A stretch of DNA of 64,000 nucleotides from Anaerotruncus sp. MC2020 (GTDB lineage Bacteria; Bacillota; Clostridia; Oscillospirales; Ruminococcaceae): the NCBI GenBank assembly GCA_000701945.1, contig JNKE01000018.1, positions 1 to 64,000 on the forward strand, written 5' to 3'. This document shows, one piece after another, positions 16,619 through 23,980 of this stretch (positions are counted from its first letter, which is position 1; the number at the start of each line of letters is the position of its first letter). Below the pieces are notes generated by a model, which saw only the letters and a program-made list of their open reading frames with translations, was not told the origin of the DNA and searched no databases. A program made the position numbers and the translations under genes.

Positions 16619-19600
16619 ATGTGGAAGAATACTCACAATAGGATCATTAAAAGAATGTTGTCTGCAATTGCGGCGTCAGCTGTTGCGGGCAGTCAGATCC
16701 TTGCAGCAGTGCCGTATAATGCGGTCGCGGCAGACACACAGTTCCCATTTTCGGGAGCGTCATACACTGCTGACGCTGAAGAAGCCGAACTGTGGACAGA
16801 CGAGACGAGCTTCCCTGAAGTGGGATGCTATAAGCTTGGCTGTGATATCAGCGCTTCGTATGTGCTCACGGACGGTCCCCTCGATGTCGACCTCAACGGT
16901 CACACTGTTGACATTGATGATATCACCTGTTTCGGTCATGTCATCATCAGGGATACTTCGTCAAAAAAGACAGGTACCATAAATGATTCGGGTTCTGAAT
17001 CGCTCTTTACCGTTTTTGATGAGCTTGAAGTTTATGGCGGAACCATCAACGGTTATTCAAAGGCTAACGCCGAAGGTACGATAGAAGTAATGCAGACAGG
17101 CAGCTTCAAGATGTATGGAGGAACCGTCACAGCTGCTTACTGTCATGCGCTTTCGCTCAACTCAAGCAGCGGAACTACGCTTCTTGCAGGAGGTACTCTG
17201 AAAAGCCTGAATAAGGACGAGAGTATTCCCTCCAATTACTGCGAGGCTATAAGTTCAGACAGTGGCTATCATGGCACTTTGAATATCACAGGTACGAATA
17301 TATCATCCGAACGAGGAGACGCCATCGGGTGCAATTCCGATGACGGAAGCCTCAGCATCAGCGGCGGCAGGATAACCAGTGCTGACGGCTACGGTATCTG
17401 TTCAACAGGGGATATGCCGATAAACATCGAGGGCAAGATATACATAGTCGGCAAGAGCGGCGGTATATACCTCCCCAAGGGCAAAAAGATAAATCTTACA
17501 AATAAGATAAGCAGTATAAACACAAGTGTTTTTGCTGAGGATTCAGGCGTTATTACCAACGGCTTCAAGGAGCTCGGATACGGAAGCTATGTTGTGCCTT
17601 ATCTCAAGAGCGCAGGAGTCAACGGTACTATTTCGCTTGATGAGAGCGGCGAGCTCCGTATTGATTTGGACAAGGGGGCTGCTTCGACAACAACATCTGC
17701 TACAACGACCACTACCACAACCACAACAACTACTACAATTACAACAACTGCTTCGACTACTGCGACGACTGCCGTCACCGATAGCAGGTACGCGGTAATG
17801 CGGGATAAGGTGTCATGGTACGAGGCAAATGAATACTGCAAGAGCGTAAACGGACATCTTGCTGTTATCACTTCGGCTGAGGAGGAGGCTCAGATAGAGG
17901 AACTCCTTTCAAAAAATTATGTATACAAGTGCTGGATAGGCGGTATCCGCGGTGAAGACGAAGAATTCCGCTGGGTAACGGATGAGCCGTTCTCATACAC
18001 CAACTGGGATGCTCCCGAGCCCAACAACTGCGACGGTATTGAGAACTGTATCCTCATGTATAGTTCAGGTAAATGGAATGATGAGCTGGACGAGCACCGC
18101 TGGAGCTTCGTCTGCGAATGGGAAAACATCGCAGACAGACCCGATACTCTTCCCGTTGTTTCCACAACCACAACAACTGCTACAACACCCACGACAACAA
18201 CTACTACCACCACAACGACTACCACAACAACGACTACAACTACAACTGCTACCACAACTACAACAGCTGCGACCACCAACACCGCCCCCGTACCTCCCGC
18301 TCCTCACAAGCTCAACATCGACGGTGAGATGACGGTCAAGGAAATGAACATAGACGAGATAAAAGCGGCGGGCATCGACCTCGGCGACGACTCGAACTAT
18401 CACGTATTCAAGTATGAGGTAAAGATGACATTTGACGCACAGCCTGTCATCATCAATAAATACGAGGTAAGGGACGGAGCGTCGAGCAGCTCGGGAAGCG
18501 TCGTCGGAGGAACATCATTTTATATTGCTCCGACCGTAAGCATTAATAATGTTCCTGCGAGAGTCATAGGTTATTACGAGACAGCAAGCGAAGAAATGTA
18601 TATGGTCATCAGCGGCGAGTGCAAGTGGCTCAAGGAGTTTTACGACGTGCAGCTCATCGTTATCAACAAGGACGGAAGCGGCGAGACTCTCACAGACTGC
18701 ACAGCCAAGCTGAATTCGCCTTCGGGACTTACACTGGTGAACTGCGAGAGAGAGCAGCACTTTGACAAGCTCGAAACAGGCAGTCCCTATATGATACACT
18801 GGTATCTGCGCGGAGACGAAGCAGGCGATTATGACCTTACAGCCGACCTCACAGGCTGGAGCAACGGCGAGGAATACACATACAATTTCAAGTCGAAGAA
18901 CACTCTCCATGTGTACGCAGGCAATGCTCTGAAAATGAGGATAACAATACCACAGTATTCCTTCTACGACGAGGATTACCCCATAAAGATAAGCTTCATC
19001 AATGTTTCCGACAAGCCTATCTACAACATCGAGCATACTATCCTCGGCTTCTCCCAGAGTTCAAGGCTGACCGTAAGCAGATACAACAACGGCGTTTTCT
19101 TGGGCACAGAGGAACACTTTGAGAACCTTCAGAGCCGCACACTGAATAAAACGGTTTCTGTCGATGTGCTCAACCCAGGCGACGAGGTCGTTGCTGATAT
19201 CTATATCCACGATATCTGGAAATCTATCCTTGAGCAGGAGATAAACGACCAGAAGATTGCAGCTGACACCATAACGCTCATAACAGGCTTATCCGAGGAT
19301 CCTACTTGTCTTGCGATAAATCTCGCATCGACGGTATACAAGTCTGTACTCGACAGCATCGTTGTTGCACACGTTATGAAATGCGTTGAGGTCGCTACAC
19401 TTCAGGGCTCGACAACGACTATCCCTCACGAGGTAGTTGTGACCGATATCTCACCTGAGCTTGCGGAAAAGTACAAGTTTGACCTTGCAAAGAATCTTGC
19501 AAGAGATCTGACAGGCTGGGTGCTCGACCAGACAAACCTTGACCTTGTATCAAGCGTATATGACGGCGGCGTATTCTTCGAGGGAGTTAACGATGCCAAA

Positions 19601-20620
19601 TCACTTGAGGATCTGAGAGATCCCTGCGGTGAGTACGGGCTGTCCTTCCTGCCCGATAAATTAGATTTTGTATCCGATGCCTACAGCTTGGGCGAGGACA
19701 TCTACTGGCAGGTAAGAACTCCCGAGGGCGGCGGAGACGTTGAATTCTACGTTAAAAAGGACGTTACTGTACAGCCTGCTCCCGCCGCGAATATAAAGGC
19801 GCAGAGCATGGCATCTGATGATGACTTTGACATCGAGGTCATCAAGGGTGATTACACAGTCGGCGAAAACGGAAGACTCATACTCAAGAGTCAGGCTATC
19901 GTAAAGATAACTCCCAAGAGGGCAGGCATAAGAGCAACAGTCTGCGCAGTTGCCGCAAACGGCGAAGAGGAAACACGCGTTCCGATCGAGATAGTTGATA
20001 AGCACGAGTGCGAGGGTGAATTCTTTATCCTTCGTATGCCCGGAGAAGATCACGGTGCTGTAAGAGCTTCATTCTGCAGTACCTGTCATAAGCTCCTTGA
20101 CTGCAAGCAGCTTTCTAAGAACGTAGTTGCAATGCTCAGCAACGGTGAGTGCTATGACGACATAAGAGGTGCTCTTGCTGATTACGCTAATTACGGAGAG
20201 GGACTCAAGCTTTACATTTTCGGTGATGTAAATATCGTCGAGGACGTAACTGTCCCTGCTGACCTCACGCTTGTTATCACTCCCGGTACCAGCATAATTG
20301 TAAAAGACGGATGCAAGTTCGTTGCAAAGGGGAGTGCGGAAGACTACAGCGGTATGGAATATGACCTCAGCGGAAACGGTCCTGTTGTTGCAACGACAAC
20401 TACTACAGAAACTACAACTACAACAACATCTGAGACCACCACAACTACATCGGCAACAACAACGACTGCTGCACCCGTAACGACCACCACGGAAGGCGGC
20501 AGCTCTGAAATGCCCAAGACAGGTTATCCTGTTTCATTCGGAATGATAGCAGGTCTTGCTGCTCTGATGACTGCGGCAGGTGCGGTATTGGTTATCAGAA
20601 ACAGAAAAGAAAACGAATAA
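16619..20620 (+). CDS. Wall-anchored surface protein with C-type lectin domain
   Basis: 1333 residues from the ATG at 16619, which follows AAAGGAGG. It has a signal peptide (about 1-38) and a repetitive beta-helix-like region (about 60-350) rich in GGT/SGG turns. A Thr linker (about 355-388) leads to a C-type lectin fold (about 390-503) with WIGG, the EPN sugar/calcium motif in APEPNNCDG, WND and a closing FVCEWE. A second Thr linker (about 514-560) precedes a long region of unknown beta-rich domains (about 560-1255). A third Thr linker, a sortase-type MPKTG (about 1297-1301), a TM helix and a basic tail RNRKENE close the chain. It should be covalently attached to peptidoglycan and may bind plant or host glycans. 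The gene is monocistronic. The ligand is unknown. Confidence 0.85.
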   Translation: MWKNTHNRIIKRMLSAIAASAVAGSQILAAVPYNAVAADTQFPFSGASYTADAEEAELWTDETSFPEVGCYKLGCDISASYVLTDGPLDVDLNGHTVDIDDITCFGHVIIRDTSSKKTGTINDSGSESLFTVFDELEVYGGTINGYSKANAEGTIEVMQTGSFKMYGGTVTAAYCHALSLNSSSGTTLLAGGTLKSLNKDESIPSNYCEAISSDSGYHGTLNITGTNISSERGDAIGCNSDDGSLSISGGRITSADGYGICSTGDMPINIEGKIYIVGKSGGIYLPKGKKINLTNKISSINTSVFAEDSGVITNGFKELGYGSYVVPYLKSAGVNGTISLDESGELRIDLDKGAASTTTSATTTTTTTTTTTTITTTASTTATTAVTDSRYAVMRDKVSWYEANEYCKSVNGHLAVITSAEEEAQIEELLSKNYVYKCWIGGIRGEDEEFRWVTDEPFSYTNWDAPEPNNCDGIENCILMYSSGKWNDELDEHRWSFVCEWENIADRPDTLPVVSTTTTTATTPTTTTTTTTTTTTTTTTTTTATTTTTAATTNTAPVPPAPHKLNIDGEMTVKEMNIDEIKAAGIDLGDDSNYHVFKYEVKMTFDAQPVIINKYEVRDGASSSSGSVVGGTSFYIAPTVSINNVPARVIGYYETASEEMYMVISGECKWLKEFYDVQLIVINKDGSGETLTDCTAKLNSPSGLTLVNCEREQHFDKLETGSPYMIHWYLRGDEAGDYDLTADLTGWSNGEEYTYNFKSKNTLHVYAGNALKMRITIPQYSFYDEDYPIKISFINVSDKPIYNIEHTILGFSQSSRLTVSRYNNGVFLGTEEHFENLQSRTLNKTVSVDVLNPGDEVVADIYIHDIWKSILEQEINDQKIAADTITLITGLSEDPTCLAINLASTVYKSVLDSIVVAHVMKCVEVATLQGSTTTIPHEVVVTDISPELAEKYKFDLAKNLARDLTGWVLDQTNLDLVSSVYDGGVFFEGVNDAKSLEDLRDPCGEYGLSFLPDKLDFVSDAYSLGEDIYWQVRTPEGGGDVEFYVKKDVTVQPAPAANIKAQSMASDDDFDIEVIKGDYTVGENGRLILKSQAIVKITPKRAGIRATVCAVAANGEEETRVPIEIVDKHECEGEFFILRMPGEDHGAVRASFCSTCHKLLDCKQLSKNVVAMLSNGECYDDIRGALADYANYGEGLKLYIFGDVNIVEDVTVPADLTLVITPGTSIIVKDGCKFVAKGSAEDYSGMEYDLSGNGPVVATTTTTETTTTTTSETTTTTSATTTTAAPVTTTTEGGSSEMPKTGYPVSFGMIAGLAALMTAAGAVLVIRNRKENE

Positions 20621-20630
20621 AAAATGATAA

Positions 20631-20660
20631 GAGCGCTGCTTAATGCAGCGCTCGTTTTTC
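20631..20660 (+). terminator. Terminator of the surface protein gene
   Basis: GAGCGCTGC (20631-20639), loop TTAAT, GCAGCGCTC (20645-20653), then GTTTTTC. Confidence 0.85.
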
Positions 20661-20742
20661 TGGCGATACTTTCGCATTTAAAGCACGCCTCCTGAACTGC
20701 CGTTAGAAAGCGGACAATAACGAAAAGGGAAAATGCCAAAAG

Positions 20743-20772
20743 AAAAGCATCCTTATAAATAGAGATGCTTTT
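20743..20772 (-). terminator. Terminator of the ABC-F gene
   Basis: AAAAGCATC (20743-20751) pairs with GATGCTTTT (20764-20772). On the minus strand it is followed by TTTTCTTTTGG, 100 bp past the ABC-F stop. Confidence 0.6.
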
Positions 20773-20872
20773 CACTAAATCAAAACTTATGGAACAAGTC
20801 GAAAGCTCCTTTTGCGCAATTCGCAAGACGAATTATAGCATAGCAGGGATGAAAAGTCAATCAGCGGAAACA

Positions 20873-22384
20873 TCATACAGAAGTAAATGTTGCCGCAGTG
20901 AGGATTATCTCCTGTGCGCCGATGCGGCGGCGGAAGGTCTCGTCGTGCTCGACTATGAGCATAGTGGGTTTGCAGCTTATTATAAGCTCCTCCAGCTGCT
21001 TTCTTGATACTACGTCAAGGTAGTTGAGGGGCTCGTCCCATATATAGATATGTGCCGGAGTGCAGAGGCTTGCGGCGATGAGCACCTTTTTCTTCTGTCC
21101 GTCGCTGAATCCTGATATATCTGTCGCGAACTGCTCACGGGCAAATCCGAGCTTGCGCAGTATGGCAAGGAAGAGGCTCTGCTCGAAGCAGCGGTCTGAG
21201 GCGTAGTCCGCAAGAGTGCCGCGAAGGTCAGAGGTCTCCTGTTCTATTCGGGAGATGCGGAGCTGATGATTCATGACCACCTCTCCTGTGTGAGGTACGT
21301 CCTCTCCGCATAGCAGGCGGATTATACTCGTCTTACCGCAGCCGTTGCGCCCTGTGAGTGCGGTGACTTTTCCTTGTTCGATATTGAAGGAGACGCCGCT
21401 GCAAATGTCCCTGTCGCCATAGTTTATGGCAAGGTCACGGACGCTTATGAGGCGGCGGCTGAAAAACTGCATCTGTGGGAGCTTCAATGACGCCGTGGTT
21501 TCGATGTTGCGGAGAAGACCTGATTTCTTCTCGATGTCTCCGGCTATCCTTGTTTCTATGGCCTTGGAGCGGTTCATGATCTTCTTGGCTTTACGCGCCA
21601 TCGAGGGACGGCGGGATATACTCTTTTCCGTCTTGTTCGGGTCGAAGCCTATTTTGGAACGCTCTATCTTGTCGGAGTGCTCTGCAGCCTTCTTTGCTGC
21701 GGTTTCAAGGCTCTTTATCTCACGTTTCAACTTCTCGTTCTGTGTAGCCTCAAAGCTGTCCCTTGCCTCCTTGTTGCGCTCCCATGCGGAATAGCTGCCT
21801 GTCTCTATCTCAATGTTGGCTCGGTTTATGGACAGGGTATGGTCAGTGCATTCATCAAGTACGGCACGGTCATGGGAGACGAGTATGAAACCCTTCTTGC
21901 CTTTAAGGTAACGGCTGACTATGCGCCTGCCGTTTTCGTCAAGGTGGTTGGTCGGCTCGTCGATGAGGAGAAAGCAGTTCTCCTTTAGAAAGAGCATTGC
22001 AAGCAGCACCTTGGTCTTTTCGCCGCCCGACAGTGTGCTGAACGGCCGCCATACCACGTCATCGCTGACGTCGAGCAGGGAAAGCTCACGGGCAAGCTGC
22101 CAGTTCTCAGCGTCCGGACATATCTCCTCCGCAAGGCTGTATACAGGCTGGTCAGGATCACTGACCTCGAATGGAAAGTACTCAAAGTCCACGCTTGCGG
22201 TTATTCTTCCGGTATACTCATACTCTCCCATGAGGAGCTTCATAAAGGTGGTCTTACCTCTGCCGTTCCGACCTGTGAAGCCGAGCTTCCAGTCTGTGTC
22301 TATGTGGAAGCTGACATGATCGAATATCACGTCAGAGCTCCCTTCGTATGAAAAAGTCAGATCCTGTACATTGATCATTGACAT
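20873..22384 (-). CDS. ABC-F ATPase, Lsa-type ribosome protection protein
   Basis: A 503-residue soluble protein with two ABC domains and no membrane part. The first has Walker A GRNGRGKTT, signature LSGGEKTK and Walker B LLIDEPTNHLD. An interdomain linker of basic helices (about 225-310) precedes the second, with GRNGCGKTS, a degenerate signature FSDGQKKK and YIWDEPLNYLD. Lsa/Vga-type ABC-F proteins bind the ribosomal E site and displace lincosamides, streptogramins A and pleuromutilins. The N-terminal half, with WRPFSTLSGGEKTKVLLAML, reads like Lsa(A). The start at 22384 follows AGGAGG. A long leader with a terminator hairpin and a three-codon ORF precedes it, so expression is probably drug-inducible. 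The actual drug spectrum cannot be read from the sequence. Confidence 0.88.
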   Translation of the reverse strand: MSMINVQDLTFSYEGSSDVIFDHVSFHIDTDWKLGFTGRNGRGKTTFMKLLMGEYEYTGRITASVDFEYFPFEVSDPDQPVYSLAEEICPDAENWQLARELSLLDVSDDVVWRPFSTLSGGEKTKVLLAMLFLKENCFLLIDEPTNHLDENGRRIVSRYLKGKKGFILVSHDRAVLDECTDHTLSINRANIEIETGSYSAWERNKEARDSFEATQNEKLKREIKSLETAAKKAAEHSDKIERSKIGFDPNKTEKSISRRPSMARKAKKIMNRSKAIETRIAGDIEKKSGLLRNIETTASLKLPQMQFFSRRLISVRDLAINYGDRDICSGVSFNIEQGKVTALTGRNGCGKTSIIRLLCGEDVPHTGEVVMNHQLRISRIEQETSDLRGTLADYASDRCFEQSLFLAILRKLGFAREQFATDISGFSDGQKKKVLIAASLCTPAHIYIWDEPLNYLDVVSRKQLEELIISCKPTMLIVEHDETFRRRIGAQEIILTAATFTSV

Positions 22385-22401
22385 AATATCGCCCTCCTGA
22401 C

Positions 22402-22436
22402 AAATAAAAATACCGCAGGAAAAATGCTCCTGCGGT
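22402..22436 (-). promoter_or_regulatory. Attenuator (terminator hairpin) in the ABC-F leader
   Basis: On the minus strand ACCGCAGGA (complement of 22428-22436), a short loop, TCCTGCGGT (complement of 22412-22420), then ATTTTTATTTG. It is a full intrinsic terminator 18 bp ahead of the ABC-F start codon, immediately before its ribosome site. It would stop transcription unless an alternative fold forms. Confidence 0.75.
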
Positions 22437-22587
22437 CTCTTGTTCGGTAAAGGACGCCGAAAAGGCGTGCAGACACGGTCTGCCGCAAGAGACAAAAAGA
22501 GCGTAGTTTTCCTGCAAACAGGCACAGCAAACAAGCGGATACTGCTCCGCGGATATTTATGCCGTTGTGCCTTAGTTCATAGCAGGA

Positions 22588-22599
22588 TCACTTACGCAT
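22588..22599 (-). CDS. Three-codon leader ORF (Met-Arg-Lys-stop) upstream of ABC-F
   Basis: ATG CGT AAG TGA on the minus strand, preceded by GAGGTG at ideal spacing (complement of 22600-22610). It begins within some 25 nt of the predicted transcription start. Very short upstream ORFs that stall ribosomes in the presence of antibiotic control several ABC-F resistance genes. That role is inferred here from position. The following RNA can form AGGCACA...TGTGCCT, ahead of the terminator. Confidence 0.55.
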   Translation of the reverse strand: MRK

Positions 22600-22629
22600 C
22601 TTTTCACCTCTTTCGTAATTGTTGGGTAT

Positions 22630-22658
22630 ATTATAACACGGTCAGAAGGATTTGTCAA
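22630..22658 (-). promoter_or_regulatory. Consensus promoter of the ABC-F gene
   Basis: Minus strand TTGACA (complement of 22653-22658), 17-bp spacer, TATAAT (complement of 22630-22635). Both hexamers are perfect. The leader to the ABC-F start is about 240 nt. Confidence 0.85.
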
Positions 22659-22892
22659 GCGGCATACTGCTCCTTATGTGGTATCTCTGACAGACTGATA
22701 TTGCGTGCTCTGCCCTCAAAATCCCGCCTAACGGGTGTTCTGTTGTACTGATCGCTGGAATTCTGCGCGGTATTAGCGGATAAGTATTTTTTGAGATAAA
22801 ACCGAAAATACTTGATTCTTTTTTGCCTTAGGCGCGTTAACTGAGGTTAATAAGTATCATCAATAAATAGAGGAGCCTGATTTGCGGAGCTT

Positions 22893-23969
22893 TCACAGCG
22901 CCTTTTCATACAGCGCATAGGTGTACTCCTTTTCGATAAGTCTGCTGAAATAGCTCCCGGTGACCTTCCCCTTGCGTATGAGTGCGCCCATTGAGACAGC
23001 CTGTCTGCTGCACATCTCACCGAGAAGGCACTCCGAAAGAGCCTTGCCCAGTCCGAGGTGCTCAGGCTCTGTGCCGAGGTACAGGAGGATATAGTCCTTG
23101 CACTCCCTTTTCACCTTGCAAATACGCCACAGCTTTGAGGGCGTGAGCATTCCGCAGGCTGCATTTCCGTAATTCGGCAGCGTGACGAAAAAGCCGACTG
23201 CTTTTCCGTTCAGATACGCTATCTTGACCATATCGGGATCTGCGGCATTTTTCAGCGGAGAGTACAGCTTGCAGAATTCCTCCTCGGTAATGTGCGAAAA
23301 GGTCTGGAAGCCGCTGTAGAGTGAGATCATCATGCGGTATATCTCACGCAACGTCTTTTCAAAGTTCTCCCTTTCGAGGCTGGATATCGTGTAGCCCTTT
23401 TCGGCGAAATATTGCAGTCTGCGGACGTTCCTCCCGTCAAGGGCGCTCTGCGGTATCCTGCCGTAACGGTTGGAGACATATTCTCCGCTGACGCTGAAGC
23501 TGTTTTCGAGGAAGAAGCCCTCGTAATAGATGAGATTGTACGGCTCGCCCGTATATGGCAGCTGGTCGAAGCAGTTGGTCTTGAGGCGGTAGCGTATCCA
23601 GAAGGATGCGTCAACAGGTCCGATGAGGCGGTCGCAGCCGAGCCGGCGCGCCTTTTCCTCTGCAGCCCTGAACAGGCAGTGTGCAGCGTAACGGTCGTTG
23701 ATACACTCAAAGAAACCGATGTAGGCACAGGTCTGACCGTGGTAAACGGTAAGCATACAGCGAGCCGCAGTATTGCCGTTCTCGTCGGATACAAGGAATG
23801 GGTAAACGGTGAAATAATGGCTGAGGATATGCTCGCCTTTCAGGAGAGCCCTCTCCGCGGCGATATCCTGTGTGAGCTGCTCCTTTGAGTAGAACAAGGA
23901 CGGGAAACGCAGGAACCTGCGTACATTTTTTTCATTCCGTGTATCGAAGCAAACTGCTCTGTATCTCAT
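22893..23969 (-). CDS. GNAT-fold acyltransferase-like protein (YghO type)
   Basis: A 358-residue protein with the layout of the YghO-like GNAT family. An N-terminal acyltransferase half contains YIGFFECINDRYAAHCLF, then AEEKARRLGCDRLIGPVD. In the second half, AYLNGKAVGFFVTLPNYGNA and a third segment, LYLGTEPEHLGLGKALSECLL, resemble the acetyl-CoA binding beta4-alpha3 of GNATs. No signal peptide or TM helix is seen. It is the last gene of the five-gene lipid-type operon, 11 bp after the PEP-synthase-like gene. A role in acylating or amidating the pathway product is inference; the substrate is unknown. Confidence 0.65.
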   Translation of the reverse strand: MRYRAVCFDTRNEKNVRRFLRFPSLFYSKEQLTQDIAAERALLKGEHILSHYFTVYPFLVSDENGNTAARCMLTVYHGQTCAYIGFFECINDRYAAHCLFRAAEEKARRLGCDRLIGPVDASFWIRYRLKTNCFDQLPYTGEPYNLIYYEGFFLENSFSVSGEYVSNRYGRIPQSALDGRNVRRLQYFAEKGYTISSLERENFEKTLREIYRMMISLYSGFQTFSHITEEEFCKLYSPLKNAADPDMVKIAYLNGKAVGFFVTLPNYGNAACGMLTPSKLWRICKVKRECKDYILLYLGTEPEHLGLGKALSECLLGEMCSRQAVSMGALIRKGKVTGSYFSRLIEKEYTYALYEKAL

Positions 23970-23980
23970 AGCTTTCTCCT

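Noticed and set aside
17599-18282. Minus-strand frames with poly-Val tracts and plus-strand frames with poly-Gln/Leu
   Set aside because: These are alternative frames of the ACA/ACT-rich Thr linkers in the surface protein.
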